A program made the translations under genes and the position numbers. From Methylomarinum sp. (lineage in GTDB: Bacteria > Pseudomonadota > Gammaproteobacteria > Methylococcales > Methylomonadaceae), in assembly GCA_013139755.1 (NCBI GenBank), contig WTAG01000698.1:1-6525 (forward strand): 6,525 nt of DNA. The letters are read 5' to 3'. Under the pieces are notes generated by a model, which ran no database searches, was not told where the DNA came from, and saw nothing but the letters and a program-made list of their open reading frames with translations. Position 1 is the stretch's first letter; every line of letters begins with the position of its first letter. This document shows positions 1 to 5,948 of this stretch, in pieces.

Positions 1-30
1 TGAACTTCGTGCATCAGCACCTATATTATT

Positions 31-68
31 TTAACGGGGCAGTCCCTTAGCTCCTCTTGATACAACAT
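31..68 (+). repeat. Left terminal inverted repeat of the MITE-like element
   Basis: It pairs with the complement of 157-195. The outer 20 bases are nearly identical apart from one extra A and one C/T difference. The inner part keeps the shared blocks CCTC, TG and ACAA. The outer end TTAACGGGG abuts the candidate target duplication ATTATT at 25-30. Confidence 0.65.
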
Positions 69-156
69 GTAGTATTCTCGTATTTGATTGAAAACACTTG
101 TATAGCAATTCATACATGCTATCTAGCATCTTTAGCTGGTTTTAAAAAAACACGAT

Positions 157-195
157 ATATTGTGGCAGGAGGTTCTAAGGGACTACCCCGTTTAA
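157..195 (-). repeat. Right terminal inverted repeat of the MITE-like element
   Basis: This is the mirror copy of 31-68. It supplies the last residues (LNGVVP) and the TAG stop of the truncated archease reading frame, so the stop codon belongs to the element and not to the original gene. The candidate target duplication ATTATT follows at 196-201. Confidence 0.65.
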
Positions 196-402
196 ATTAT
201 TAATCCAATCCAGCAATAGCAGTTCCAGGTTCGGTGCCTCACTGCTTATATCGACAGATTCCGATGCTGAGATATGATCCGGATTGGTAATTACTGCCGT
301 CATAGCGACAGCAATCAGTTCAAATGCCTGTTCGGGTGAAGATGCAATACCTCGGATTCCGATATCGGCCTCGTGTTCGAAGTGTTCCCAGCAAGGTATC
401 AT
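175..402 (-). pseudogene. Archease, N-terminal part, truncated by an inserted element
   Basis: The first residues from ATG 402-400 read MIPCWEHFEHEADIGIRG, the characteristic start of proteobacterial archeases. They are followed by PEQAFELIAVAMTAVITNP and LLLLDWINN, all family signatures. Archease is the activator of the RNA ligase RtcB, used in tRNA splicing and RNA repair. The family is about 140 residues long. Here only about 70 native residues remain before the reading frame enters a 165-bp element and stops at TAG 177-175. The C-terminal half, including family-conserved acidic residues, is lost, so the product is probably inactive. The frame could be extended upstream to a TTG at 447-445, but ATG 402 matches the usual N-terminus. 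If the element and one ATTATT copy are removed, the remaining 24 bases to the window edge stay open in frame, but they are too short and unlike the usual continuation to prove that the gene resumes. No rtcB is visible. Confidence 0.78.
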
Positions 403-569
403 GACTTTATTATTTATAAATGACCTTACACTAATAATAGCCAGCAAATAATGAAAGGTGTCGTTAGGTTAAATTTGGATCACACAAAAAAACAAAACAG
501 GAACGGGATATTTCTACTTGATAGCCGTCCTTATTCACGGCACTCATGTATTCTCTGTTTAAAGAATTC

Positions 570-598
570 TTCAGGTCCCTGTACATTTAAGACCTGAA
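570..598. repeat. Inverted repeat TTCAGGTC-13-GACCTGAA
   Basis: Two perfect 8-base arms (570-577 and 591-598) are separated by 13 bases. There is no T-run after it on either strand, so it is not an obvious terminator. It could be an RNA hairpin or a regulator site in the intergenic region. A chance occurrence is also possible. Confidence 0.4.
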
Positions 599-945
599 AG
601 AGTGAGCGTAATCTGTTGAAGTCTAATCTACTGGATTTTTTTCAAGATTGCACTCTTATTCCTGTTTTTGCAGGGAAAAAAGCCTTTGCTTGCAATAAGA
701 TTTCCACTTTTTGCACTTCTGGATGTTTTGCCAATCGAAATGACTTGTGCAGCACCTATTTTGTATTGATACTTATAGTTTTAAAATTGTTAATAATTTT
801 CAATTAATTACAAATGACTCTATTCTCCAGTTAGTAAACGGTATGGGTATTAAGGACAGAGCCAAATAACACTTACTTAACATTTAATAAAAAACCAGAG
901 TCAGTGATAAGCTAGTTGCGAATGTGTGACATTAAATACTGTCAA

Positions 946-959
946 ATGATGTACATCAT
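946..959. promoter_or_regulatory. Perfect 14-base palindrome ATGATGTACATCAT, possible operator
   Basis: The sequence equals its own reverse complement. It begins 14 bases past the stop codon of the flavoprotein gene. The core TGAT-GTAC-ATCA fits the FNR/CRP-type half-site pattern TGAT-N4-ATCA, but the outer FNR bases (TTGAT/ATCAA) are not conserved. A second symmetric pair, TGACA-8-TGTCA, lies next to it at 927-944. The position at the 3' end of an operon makes a promoter role doubtful, and a weak 3' hairpin is the alternative. Confidence 0.3.
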
Positions 960-973
960 ATTTTCAAAACATG

Positions 974-2296
974 CTAAAAACCCAACATCACAATTGGCAC
1001 ATTCTTTCTACCCGAAAAGTTCTCTTCAGACTCACCCAAAACGCCCGCTTCTCTAGCCATTCGACGAAAATTATCCGAACGATTTGTGGTTTGTGAGGCC
1101 ACTAATATTAATTCTAGCTCTAATGGTGATAAAGATTTCATCAGGTTCTTTACTAATACTGGTTTAACGCCGTTACCACCAAAATCACCTAACGATAAAG
1201 CTCTGGAAAATCCATAAAACTGTTGCATGCGACTTTCGCAAAGTTGACTGTATCGCAGTCTGTTTTTTTTATTTTTTAAGGATTCTTTAATTGCCAACGT
1301 TGCAATAGCGGCATTATAAAAAGCATTTTGTACGCCATGAGAGAAAATAGGGTCGACAAAAGCGGCTGCATCACCAATACAATAATAATTCTCACCACAG
1401 ATATTTTTAGAATAATAAGAATAATCGGGGCGACACTGTAACGAGCCTTCGACAAATTGAGCGGATTCCAGTAGCTTATTTAAGTGAGGGACTTGCTTAC
1501 AGGTTTGCTTGAAGAATGCTTCCCGTTGCTGTCGATCCATGCCTTTGGCTCGTTCCGTTGGCACAACCAAGCCGACACTGGTTTTTCCTCGCAACACAAT
1601 ATGCCAAATCCAGCCCTGCTCAAATGACATGACAAAGGTGACTGGTTTAACATTGAATAAGTCATCTGCTGAGTGGTTTTTTCGATCTACACCGACATAC
1701 TGGGAGTTTTTGAAATACCCCCAAAGTGACAAAAAGTTTAATTGACTGCTGATAGTCTGTCTGACTTTAAATTGGTTGGCTAAAAGAGAGTTATATCCAC
1801 TGGCGTCTATCACATACTGACATTGAATAGTCCCTTCATAATGACTGTCGCCACGCTTGTCGGTATAAATAATTTGCGGGTATTGAGCATCACTAAAATC
1901 AACTTTTTTGACAGCCACCTGATTAAATACATTGGCACCGCGAGTTTCAGCGTGTTTTAACAGAATATTATCAAAAATATCACGTTCAATATGTAATCCT
2001 GGACGTGTATAACCAAAATCAGAAAATTTAATTTGATGAACCTGATTATTCCAAACAGTAACGCTACCCGCTTTGGTAACAAAACCTTGTTGCTGGATTT
2101 TTTCTGATACGCCTGTCATATCAGTAAATTTCCAAAAATGTGGGATAAGGCTTTCACCTACTTGATTACGAGGAAAATTAGCGCGTTCAAATAAAACCAC
2201 ATCTATGCCAGCCAGTGCTAGATGTGTTGCTGCACTGCTTCCACCAGGGCCTCCACCAATAACAACGACATCACATGCCTTTGGAATGCCATTCAT
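974..2296 (-). CDS. FAD-dependent halogenase-like oxidoreductase
   Basis: This 440-residue flavoprotein belongs to the tryptophan/phenolic halogenase-like branch of FAD monooxygenases. Visible motifs are the Rossmann fold VVVIGGGPGGSS (10-21), the end of strand 2 at ER (37-38), VGESLIP (46-52), GFVTKAG (71-77) with Lys75 at the place of the halogenase catalytic lysine, YVIDASG (161-167), GWIWHI (228-233), and GDAAAFVDPIFSHGV (308-322), which binds FAD. The halogenase WxWxIP box is present except that Pro is replaced by Val234. Length and motif order fit PltA/CmlS-type enzymes acting on carrier-bound or aromatic substrates. Start ATG 2296 has the Shine-Dalgarno-like AAGGA about 9 bases upstream, overlapping the stop of the methyltransferase gene, so the two are probably co-transcribed. 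Related proteins occur in aryl-polyene and xanthomonadin clusters, where a role in modifying the aryl head group is plausible. True halogenation versus plain hydroxylation or desaturation cannot be decided here. Confidence 0.85.
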   Translation of the reverse strand: MNGIPKACDVVVIGGGPGGSSAATHLALAGIDVVLFERANFPRNQVGESLIPHFWKFTDMTGVSEKIQQQGFVTKAGSVTVWNNQVHQIKFSDFGYTRPGLHIERDIFDNILLKHAETRGANVFNQVAVKKVDFSDAQYPQIIYTDKRGDSHYEGTIQCQYVIDASGYNSLLANQFKVRQTISSQLNFLSLWGYFKNSQYVGVDRKNHSADDLFNVKPVTFVMSFEQGWIWHIVLRGKTSVGLVVPTERAKGMDRQQREAFFKQTCKQVPHLNKLLESAQFVEGSLQCRPDYSYYSKNICGENYYCIGDAAAFVDPIFSHGVQNAFYNAAIATLAIKESLKNKKNRLRYSQLCESRMQQFYGFSRALSLGDFGGNGVKPVLVKNLMKSLSPLELELILVASQTTNRSDNFRRMAREAGVLGESEENFSGRKNVPIVMLGF

Positions 2297-2312
2297 TTAA
2301 TCTATCCTTAAA
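2297..2312 (-). promoter_or_regulatory. Ribosome binding site of the flavoprotein gene
   Basis: On the minus strand the sequence TTTTAAGGATAGATTAA lies directly before the ATG at 2296. AAGGA is a fair Shine-Dalgarno match about 9 bases from the start and overlaps the TAA of the preceding gene. This supports ATG 2296 as the start and linked translation of the pair. Confidence 0.55.
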
Positions 2313-2775
2313 ATCGTAGTAGCCATCTGTTTACCGATGTTTTGTATTCCATATACTCAGTACCGAACTGTTGTTGAAGTAGTGGTTCTTCATAAAACAC
2401 CACCAGTAACTGAAAGCATATCGCCACACATACGCCGTATAACAACATGAAGGATTCAGCATAAAGCAGCCCCCAAGCTAAAATTACGCAAAGAACACCG
2501 ATATACATCGGGTTGCGAGTGTAATGATACAAGCCTCTAACCACTAAGTGTTTAGGTGCTTGAACAGGTGCAGGTGTGCCTCTACCAAAAAACATAAAAT
2601 CCCAAACACACCAACAGTAAATAGATATCCCAATCACAAACATTAACAAACCAGATAGCAGAAATAGACTATCTGTTGTCATGACTTCTGCAGTGATTAG
2701 TAACGGGCCTATTACGGCGACAATACCTGGTACTAATAGGGTAAAGATAATGGTTTTAAATAATAAAATTAGCAT
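2308..2775 (-). CDS. Integral-membrane methyltransferase, ICMT/PEMT-like (isoprenylcysteine carboxyl methyltransferase family)
   Basis: The product is a 155-residue membrane protein with about four hydrophobic segments (about 4-28, 37-58, 92-105 and 107-127). The SAM-binding signature of the family is clear: RGLYHYTRNPMYIG (80-93), followed by YEEPLLQQQFG (128-138) and EYMEYKTSVNRW (140-151). The family methylates prenyl-cysteine carboxylates, phospholipids or other lipid-like acceptors at the membrane. Here a membrane-embedded polyene or its head group is an inferred substrate. I chose ATG 2775 because the protein then begins MLILLFKTIIFTLLVPG, the usual start of bacterial members. The frame extends to an ATG at 2832 preceded by AGGAT, adding 19 hydrophilic residues, and that longer form is possible. 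It lies 11 bases before the flavoprotein gene and about 250 bases after the exporter gene, so it may have its own promoter. Confidence 0.85.
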   Translation of the reverse strand: MLILLFKTIIFTLLVPGIVAVIGPLLITAEVMTTDSLFLLSGLLMFVIGISIYCWCVWDFMFFGRGTPAPVQAPKHLVVRGLYHYTRNPMYIGVLCVILAWGLLYAESFMLLYGVCVAICFQLLVVFYEEPLLQQQFGTEYMEYKTSVNRWLLRF

Positions 2776-3022
2776 TTCTATGTATTTTCTTTTTGTAGTA
2801 GTCACGATTGATGCGCATCCTATCTTCAGCATATCCTATATTATTTTCTTAATGAAAGTGGCTCCAGCATTTAACCTATAATATGAATCAAAAGCTAATT
2901 TATTCATCAATAAACAATGGGTTGCGTTATTTTATTTCCCCCTCACCCAACCCTCTCCCTCTGGAGAGGGCTATTTAAAGCCTAGTTATTTTTTTGCTCT
3001 TAATTCACATTATAGTGACTAT
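2776..3022. other. Gap inside the gene string, with a GC-rich extragenic repeat
   Basis: This is the only sizable break in an otherwise tightly packed minus-strand gene series. It holds the GC-rich repeat at 2938-2970, an odd palindrome ATAGT-G-ACTAT (3012-3022) directly after the exporter stop codon, and an AT-rich stretch. The latter includes TATTAT on the minus strand (2883-2878), a possible -10 box for the methyltransferase-flavoprotein pair, with no good -35 partner. The methyltransferase frame may extend into it up to 2832. Confidence 0.5.
2938..2970. repeat. REP-like extragenic repeat with an 8-bp perfect hairpin
   Basis: The block starts CCCCCTCACCCAACCCTCTC and contains the perfect stem CCCTCTCC (2951-2958), loop CTCT, GGAGAGGG (2963-2970). 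Repeats of the CCCTCACCC...CCCTCTCCC type are scattered between genes in many Gammaproteobacteria. It is much richer in GC than its surroundings, which points to an inserted repeat unit. It lies downstream of the exporter gene and could act as a 3'-end stabiliser or attenuator between the two gene blocks. No T-run follows on the minus strand, so it is not a canonical terminator. Confidence 0.65.
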
Positions 3023-5329
3023 TCATGCTGGTTTAACCTTGATAATCAACGGACAAAGTACAAAACCTAACAAAACACCCACAGCAACGACACTTGCTAA
3101 AATCCTCAGCGAGGTACTTTCTGCGGTGATAAGGCTACCAAATGCCAAGGCGCTAGTTAACATTGAAGCTGCCATTGCTTGATAAGTTAAGCTAATATCG
3201 CCACCACGATTTTCTTGATAAAAAATACCGTAATCAACACAAATAGCCACAACCAGTAAAAAACCGACTAAATGTAAAAAGCTAATAGCTACTCCGGTAA
3301 AAGACCAAACAGTTAGAATCAAAAATGCCGATAATACGGCTGGCAACAGGGTTTGTATGGCTTTGAATAGGCTTTTATACCGAACAATCAACAACAGGAT
3401 AATAAGTGTCATTCCGATCATTAACAAAATCTGCGCCCTATCCGTGTAATCTTTAGTCATATTGTTTAGCATATCGCGTTGACTAAAATATTGGGCGCCG
3501 TCTATTTCATCCATGGCTTTTTGTATGGCTTGAGGCTGATGTTCACCTAGCCAAATCATAACAATAGTCTGTTGTTTACCTTTGATGATACGACTATCAA
3601 TAATTTTTTTAACTGGCGTATTAAGCACCTGATCTAACAATAATGATTCTGTTGGTGCATACACCAAGTCACCCAATCGCTTAACCGATAGACCTTGTTG
3701 TTTTAATACTTGTTGCCAAAGCGACTGTTTATCTGTGGTCAAATACGTTTGTAAGAGTGTTTGATTATGCTGTTGTTGCCGTGCAGACAGTAACCACGGA
3801 TAGAGTCCAAAATAATCAGACAACAGCCCTTTTTGTTTTAACTGATCTAATGTCGGATAAACCATTTCTGATTTCTGCAGTGCGGTTTCAATCGTCTCAC
3901 CTGTCACTAGTACGAAGCGTCCTGGTTCTATACTGGTCATCCGCGCACGAATCCGTTTATCATTTTGTTTTAGATAATCTAATTCTGGAGTCAATTCCTG
4001 CATATCTTTCATCCAATGCAATGATTTTAATCCTAACACTGAAAAAGCCAACATGATAAGCAGTAAAGTAATCAGCCATGGTCTATAACGCTGACAAAAA
4101 CCAGCCCAGCTAGCAATTAGAGGTATTTTTAATTGATGATGATTGCTAGTCAAAAGCCTCGGAAAGATAAAGCGCGTTAATAATAAGCTGACCAATATGC
4201 CTGTTGCAGCATAAACAGCAACCTGTTGAAACCCTGGGTAACCCGATGCACCGAGCGCAATATAACCAATCATTGTGGTTACTCCACCCAACAACATACT
4301 TGGCCAGATTTTAGCAATAACAGCCACTCTTTTGGCACTATCGACTGAATTAGCATGTGCCACGGCATGAATGGGATAATCAATACAAATTCCGACTAGG
4401 GTTGAGCCTATGGCAACCGTCATGCCATGCACATAACCAAAAACCAGATAAGTGCTGAGGATTGCGCTTAAGATAACGATTGCAAGTAAGGTGAAGACTT
4501 GAAATGAAACGCTAAAAGAACGAAATATTAATAAAAATAATAGTACTAAGGCGATAGATGACAGGATACTGACTTTGGTAATATCACCCTGTATTAGCGT
4601 TTGTGTTGCCACCGCAAAGATGGGGACACCTGTCATTTCAAGCTGGTATAAACTCTGCTGATTTAGTGTGCTAAACACCTGTCTAATAGCAGTTTGTATA
4701 CGGCTTTGTTGTGGAGCATCCAAACCTGCCATGGCTGTCTCTAACAGCAGATTCTGGTAATGGCTATCCTGACTTAGCACTTGTTGCATCTGCCCTGCTA
4801 TTGATTGAAAACCATTCAACGTTAATAGCAGCGGGTCTTGTAAGGCAATCTGCTTAAACATTGCACCTTGTGGTGATAACAACAGTTTTTTCAGTAATGC
4901 AGCTCTTTGTTGTAATCCTTGTTCAGTAAATAACGACTCTAAATCTTGTTCTGGGTTAAGACTGTGCATTGCAGCAGCATAATGTGCGTACAAATCTTGC
5001 ATAGTTTTTGGGATATTACTTTTCTGTCCAGGCAACCAAACATCTTCCACACCGTCTATGGCGTTTAACTGATTTTGCAATGCTTGCACAAAGGTTTTAG
5101 ATACTTCTGCTTGATCAGCTGACCCTATAGAAATCAGATAGCGCCGTGATAATGTACCCGTTTGCATTTCACTGGCTAACAAAATTTCTTCTGCATTATC
5201 ACCGGCAATAATAAAGGCTGAGAGATCCGTTTTAAAATCAACTCCGATAACAGTACAAAGTGCCAATAAAGGAGGCAATAGATAAAACAGCGTGCTTTGC
5301 CATTTTAAGTGCTTCAACAAACTATTCAC
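3023..5329 (-). CDS. MMPL/RND-family exporter (COG4258-like), 12 membrane segments
   Basis: The 768-residue inner-membrane transporter has two similar halves. TM1 (about 13-30) is followed by the motif FKTDLSAF (32-39) and a large periplasmic domain to about 250. TM2-6 (about 254-392) include the acidic residue of GICIDYPIHA (Asp317). TM7 (about 410-430) leads into a second periplasmic domain (about 440-630), and TM8-12 (about 635-765) include AICVDYGIFY (Asp699). The paired IDY/VDY aspartates are where RND-type proton relays sit. Such exporters accompany LolA-like proteins in aryl-polyene and xanthomonadin clusters, where they are thought to move the lipid-linked product out of the inner membrane. 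The substrate is inferred. The start is GTG 5329-5327, overlapping the end of the LolA-like gene by 8 bases, which suggests translational coupling. The length is normal for the family and the frame is intact. Confidence 0.9.
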   Translation of the reverse strand: MNSLLKHLKWQSTLFYLLPPLLALCTVIGVDFKTDLSAFIIAGDNAEEILLASEMQTGTLSRRYLISIGSADQAEVSKTFVQALQNQLNAIDGVEDVWLPGQKSNIPKTMQDLYAHYAAAMHSLNPEQDLESLFTEQGLQQRAALLKKLLLSPQGAMFKQIALQDPLLLTLNGFQSIAGQMQQVLSQDSHYQNLLLETAMAGLDAPQQSRIQTAIRQVFSTLNQQSLYQLEMTGVPIFAVATQTLIQGDITKVSILSSIALVLLFLLIFRSFSVSFQVFTLLAIVILSAILSTYLVFGYVHGMTVAIGSTLVGICIDYPIHAVAHANSVDSAKRVAVIAKIWPSMLLGGVTTMIGYIALGASGYPGFQQVAVYAATGILVSLLLTRFIFPRLLTSNHHQLKIPLIASWAGFCQRYRPWLITLLLIMLAFSVLGLKSLHWMKDMQELTPELDYLKQNDKRIRARMTSIEPGRFVLVTGETIETALQKSEMVYPTLDQLKQKGLLSDYFGLYPWLLSARQQQHNQTLLQTYLTTDKQSLWQQVLKQQGLSVKRLGDLVYAPTESLLLDQVLNTPVKKIIDSRIIKGKQQTIVMIWLGEHQPQAIQKAMDEIDGAQYFSQRDMLNNMTKDYTDRAQILLMIGMTLIILLLIVRYKSLFKAIQTLLPAVLSAFLILTVWSFTGVAISFLHLVGFLLVVAICVDYGIFYQENRGGDISLTYQAMAASMLTSALAFGSLITAESTSLRILASVVAVGVLLGFVLCPLIIKVKPA

Positions 5330-5948
5330 CGACTAATGTTTGATAGAGTTGCTTGACTGTTGTTTCAAGCTCATCACCAGCCACTACTTTCTGCAAAACA
5401 AATTCACTCAGGTCACCATCTGCTTGTTGGATTTTTATGCTATCGGCTTGTTGATCGACTACTCCAGAGACTGTAATATTAAAACCCGATTCACTGTCTT
5501 GTCTTGGCTTTAAATTCATCAGCCAGCGTTGTGGTTTGCTGGTAAATTCAACTAAATAGATAGTGTTTAACAAGGCTTCATCGGCATTAATTAAGGCTTT
5601 AAATACCGCCATATTTAGACTCAGTGGATTATCTTGATCCATTTCAGCCTGATGTCTAACATCATTTTCCGGGTCGAAATAAAACATCTTGTCGCCATCA
5701 ACAGCCATTAATAAATGCTGAGGCTGTAATTGCTCTCTAATCATCAAATCAGGCGGTATAGAGTACATATAACCACTTCCCTGCCATGGTTGATCCATCA
5801 ACTCTAATGTTCTGGTTTCCTGGTAGGCAATTTTAACTGCGGTATCTGTTTTCATTCGTTGCATCAATTGAGCAACTGAATCCTCTGCATAACTGAGATT
5901 AACCCCTAAAATCAGCCATAAAAAGAAAATGCTATATGCTTTTATCAT
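5322..5948 (-). CDS. LolA-like outer-membrane lipoprotein carrier (pigment-cluster type)
   Basis: The 208-residue protein has a clear signal peptide: a basic start MIKAY, a hydrophobic core SIFFLWLILGV, and likely cleavage after NLSYA (residue 21). The mature part has the LolA-like pattern of short strands that form a lipid-holding half-barrel, with QETRTLELMDQPWQGSGYMY near the N-terminus and MFYFDPENDVRHQ further on. It probably works in the periplasm as a carrier for a lipid-like molecule, together with the exporter encoded just downstream. I chose ATG 5948-5946 because it forms an ATGA overlap with the preceding gene's stop and places the signal peptide at the N-terminus. An ATG at 5969 would add seven residues (MDGCTST). 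The 3' end overlaps the GTG start of the exporter gene. It is unlikely to be the housekeeping LolA, given its neighbours. Confidence 0.85.
   Translation of the reverse strand: MIKAYSIFFLWLILGVNLSYAEDSVAQLMQRMKTDTAVKIAYQETRTLELMDQPWQGSGYMYSIPPDLMIREQLQPQHLLMAVDGDKMFYFDPENDVRHQAEMDQDNPLSLNMAVFKALINADEALLNTIYLVEFTSKPQRWLMNLKPRQDSESGFNITVSGVVDQQADSIKIQQADGDLSEFVLQKVVAGDELETTVKQLYQTLVGE

Larger units (their letters stand above)
31..195. mobile_element. MITE-like element of 165 bp inserted in the archease gene
   Basis: The two ends are inverted copies of each other. The left end reads TTAACGGGGCAGTCCCTTAG at 31-50, and the complement of the right end reads TTAAACGGGGTAGTCCCTTAG at 195-175. The similarity continues inward with mismatches to about 38 bases, roughly 31 matches with one single-base gap. 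ATTATT flanks both sides (25-30 and 196-201), which fits a 6-base target duplication, though the region is AT-rich. The interior has no ORF. A perfect small hairpin, ATGCTA-TC-TAGCAT (116-129), sits just right of the centre. The size, the long terminal repeats and the lack of a transposase suggest a non-autonomous element mobilised in trans. I could not assign the terminal repeat to a known IS family. Confidence 0.68.
403..973. other. Intergenic region of about 570 bp without a convincing gene
   Basis: This separates the archease remnant from the end of the pigment-type operon. I found no tRNA, rRNA or credible protein gene. It contains a short inverted repeat GCCGT-8-ACGGC (524-541), an 8-base inverted repeat TTCAGGTC/GACCTGAA (570-598), a pair TCTTATT/AATAAGA (654-660 and 694-700), TGACA/TGTCA (927-944) and a 14-base palindrome (946-959). 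The archease promoter must lie here on the minus strand, but no well-matched -35/-10 pair stands out. No stem followed by a T-run that would make a clear terminator for the operon was seen. Confidence 0.6.

Noticed and set aside
1..200. CRISPR array or tandem repeats at the left edge
   Set aside because: The only repeated unit is the inverted pair at the ends of the 165-bp element; there are no regularly spaced direct repeats.
403..447. Longer archease start at TTG 447
   Set aside because: The extra 15 residues are not part of the usual archease N-terminus, while ATG 402 gives the typical start just before WEHFEHEADIG.
616..807. Plus-strand frame of 63 codons with a hydrophobic C-terminus
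   Set aside because: It starts with TTG, has no ribosome binding site, resembles no family I know, and has a composition consistent with AT-rich non-coding DNA.
2878..2883. TATTAT as the -10 box of a promoter for the methyltransferase gene
   Set aside because: No -35 element with fitting sequence and spacing was found, so it is only mentioned in the gap entry.
2951..2970. Hairpin as a rho-independent terminator of the exporter gene
   Set aside because: The stem is strong but on the minus strand it is followed by a G-rich sequence, not a T-run.
3757..4056. Plus-strand frame of 99 codons opposite the exporter gene
   Set aside because: It lies wholly inside the well-supported minus-strand exporter gene and has no family features; the same applies to the plus-strand frames at 2994-3182, 2681-2881 and 1509-1745 and the minus-strand frame at 1480-1665.
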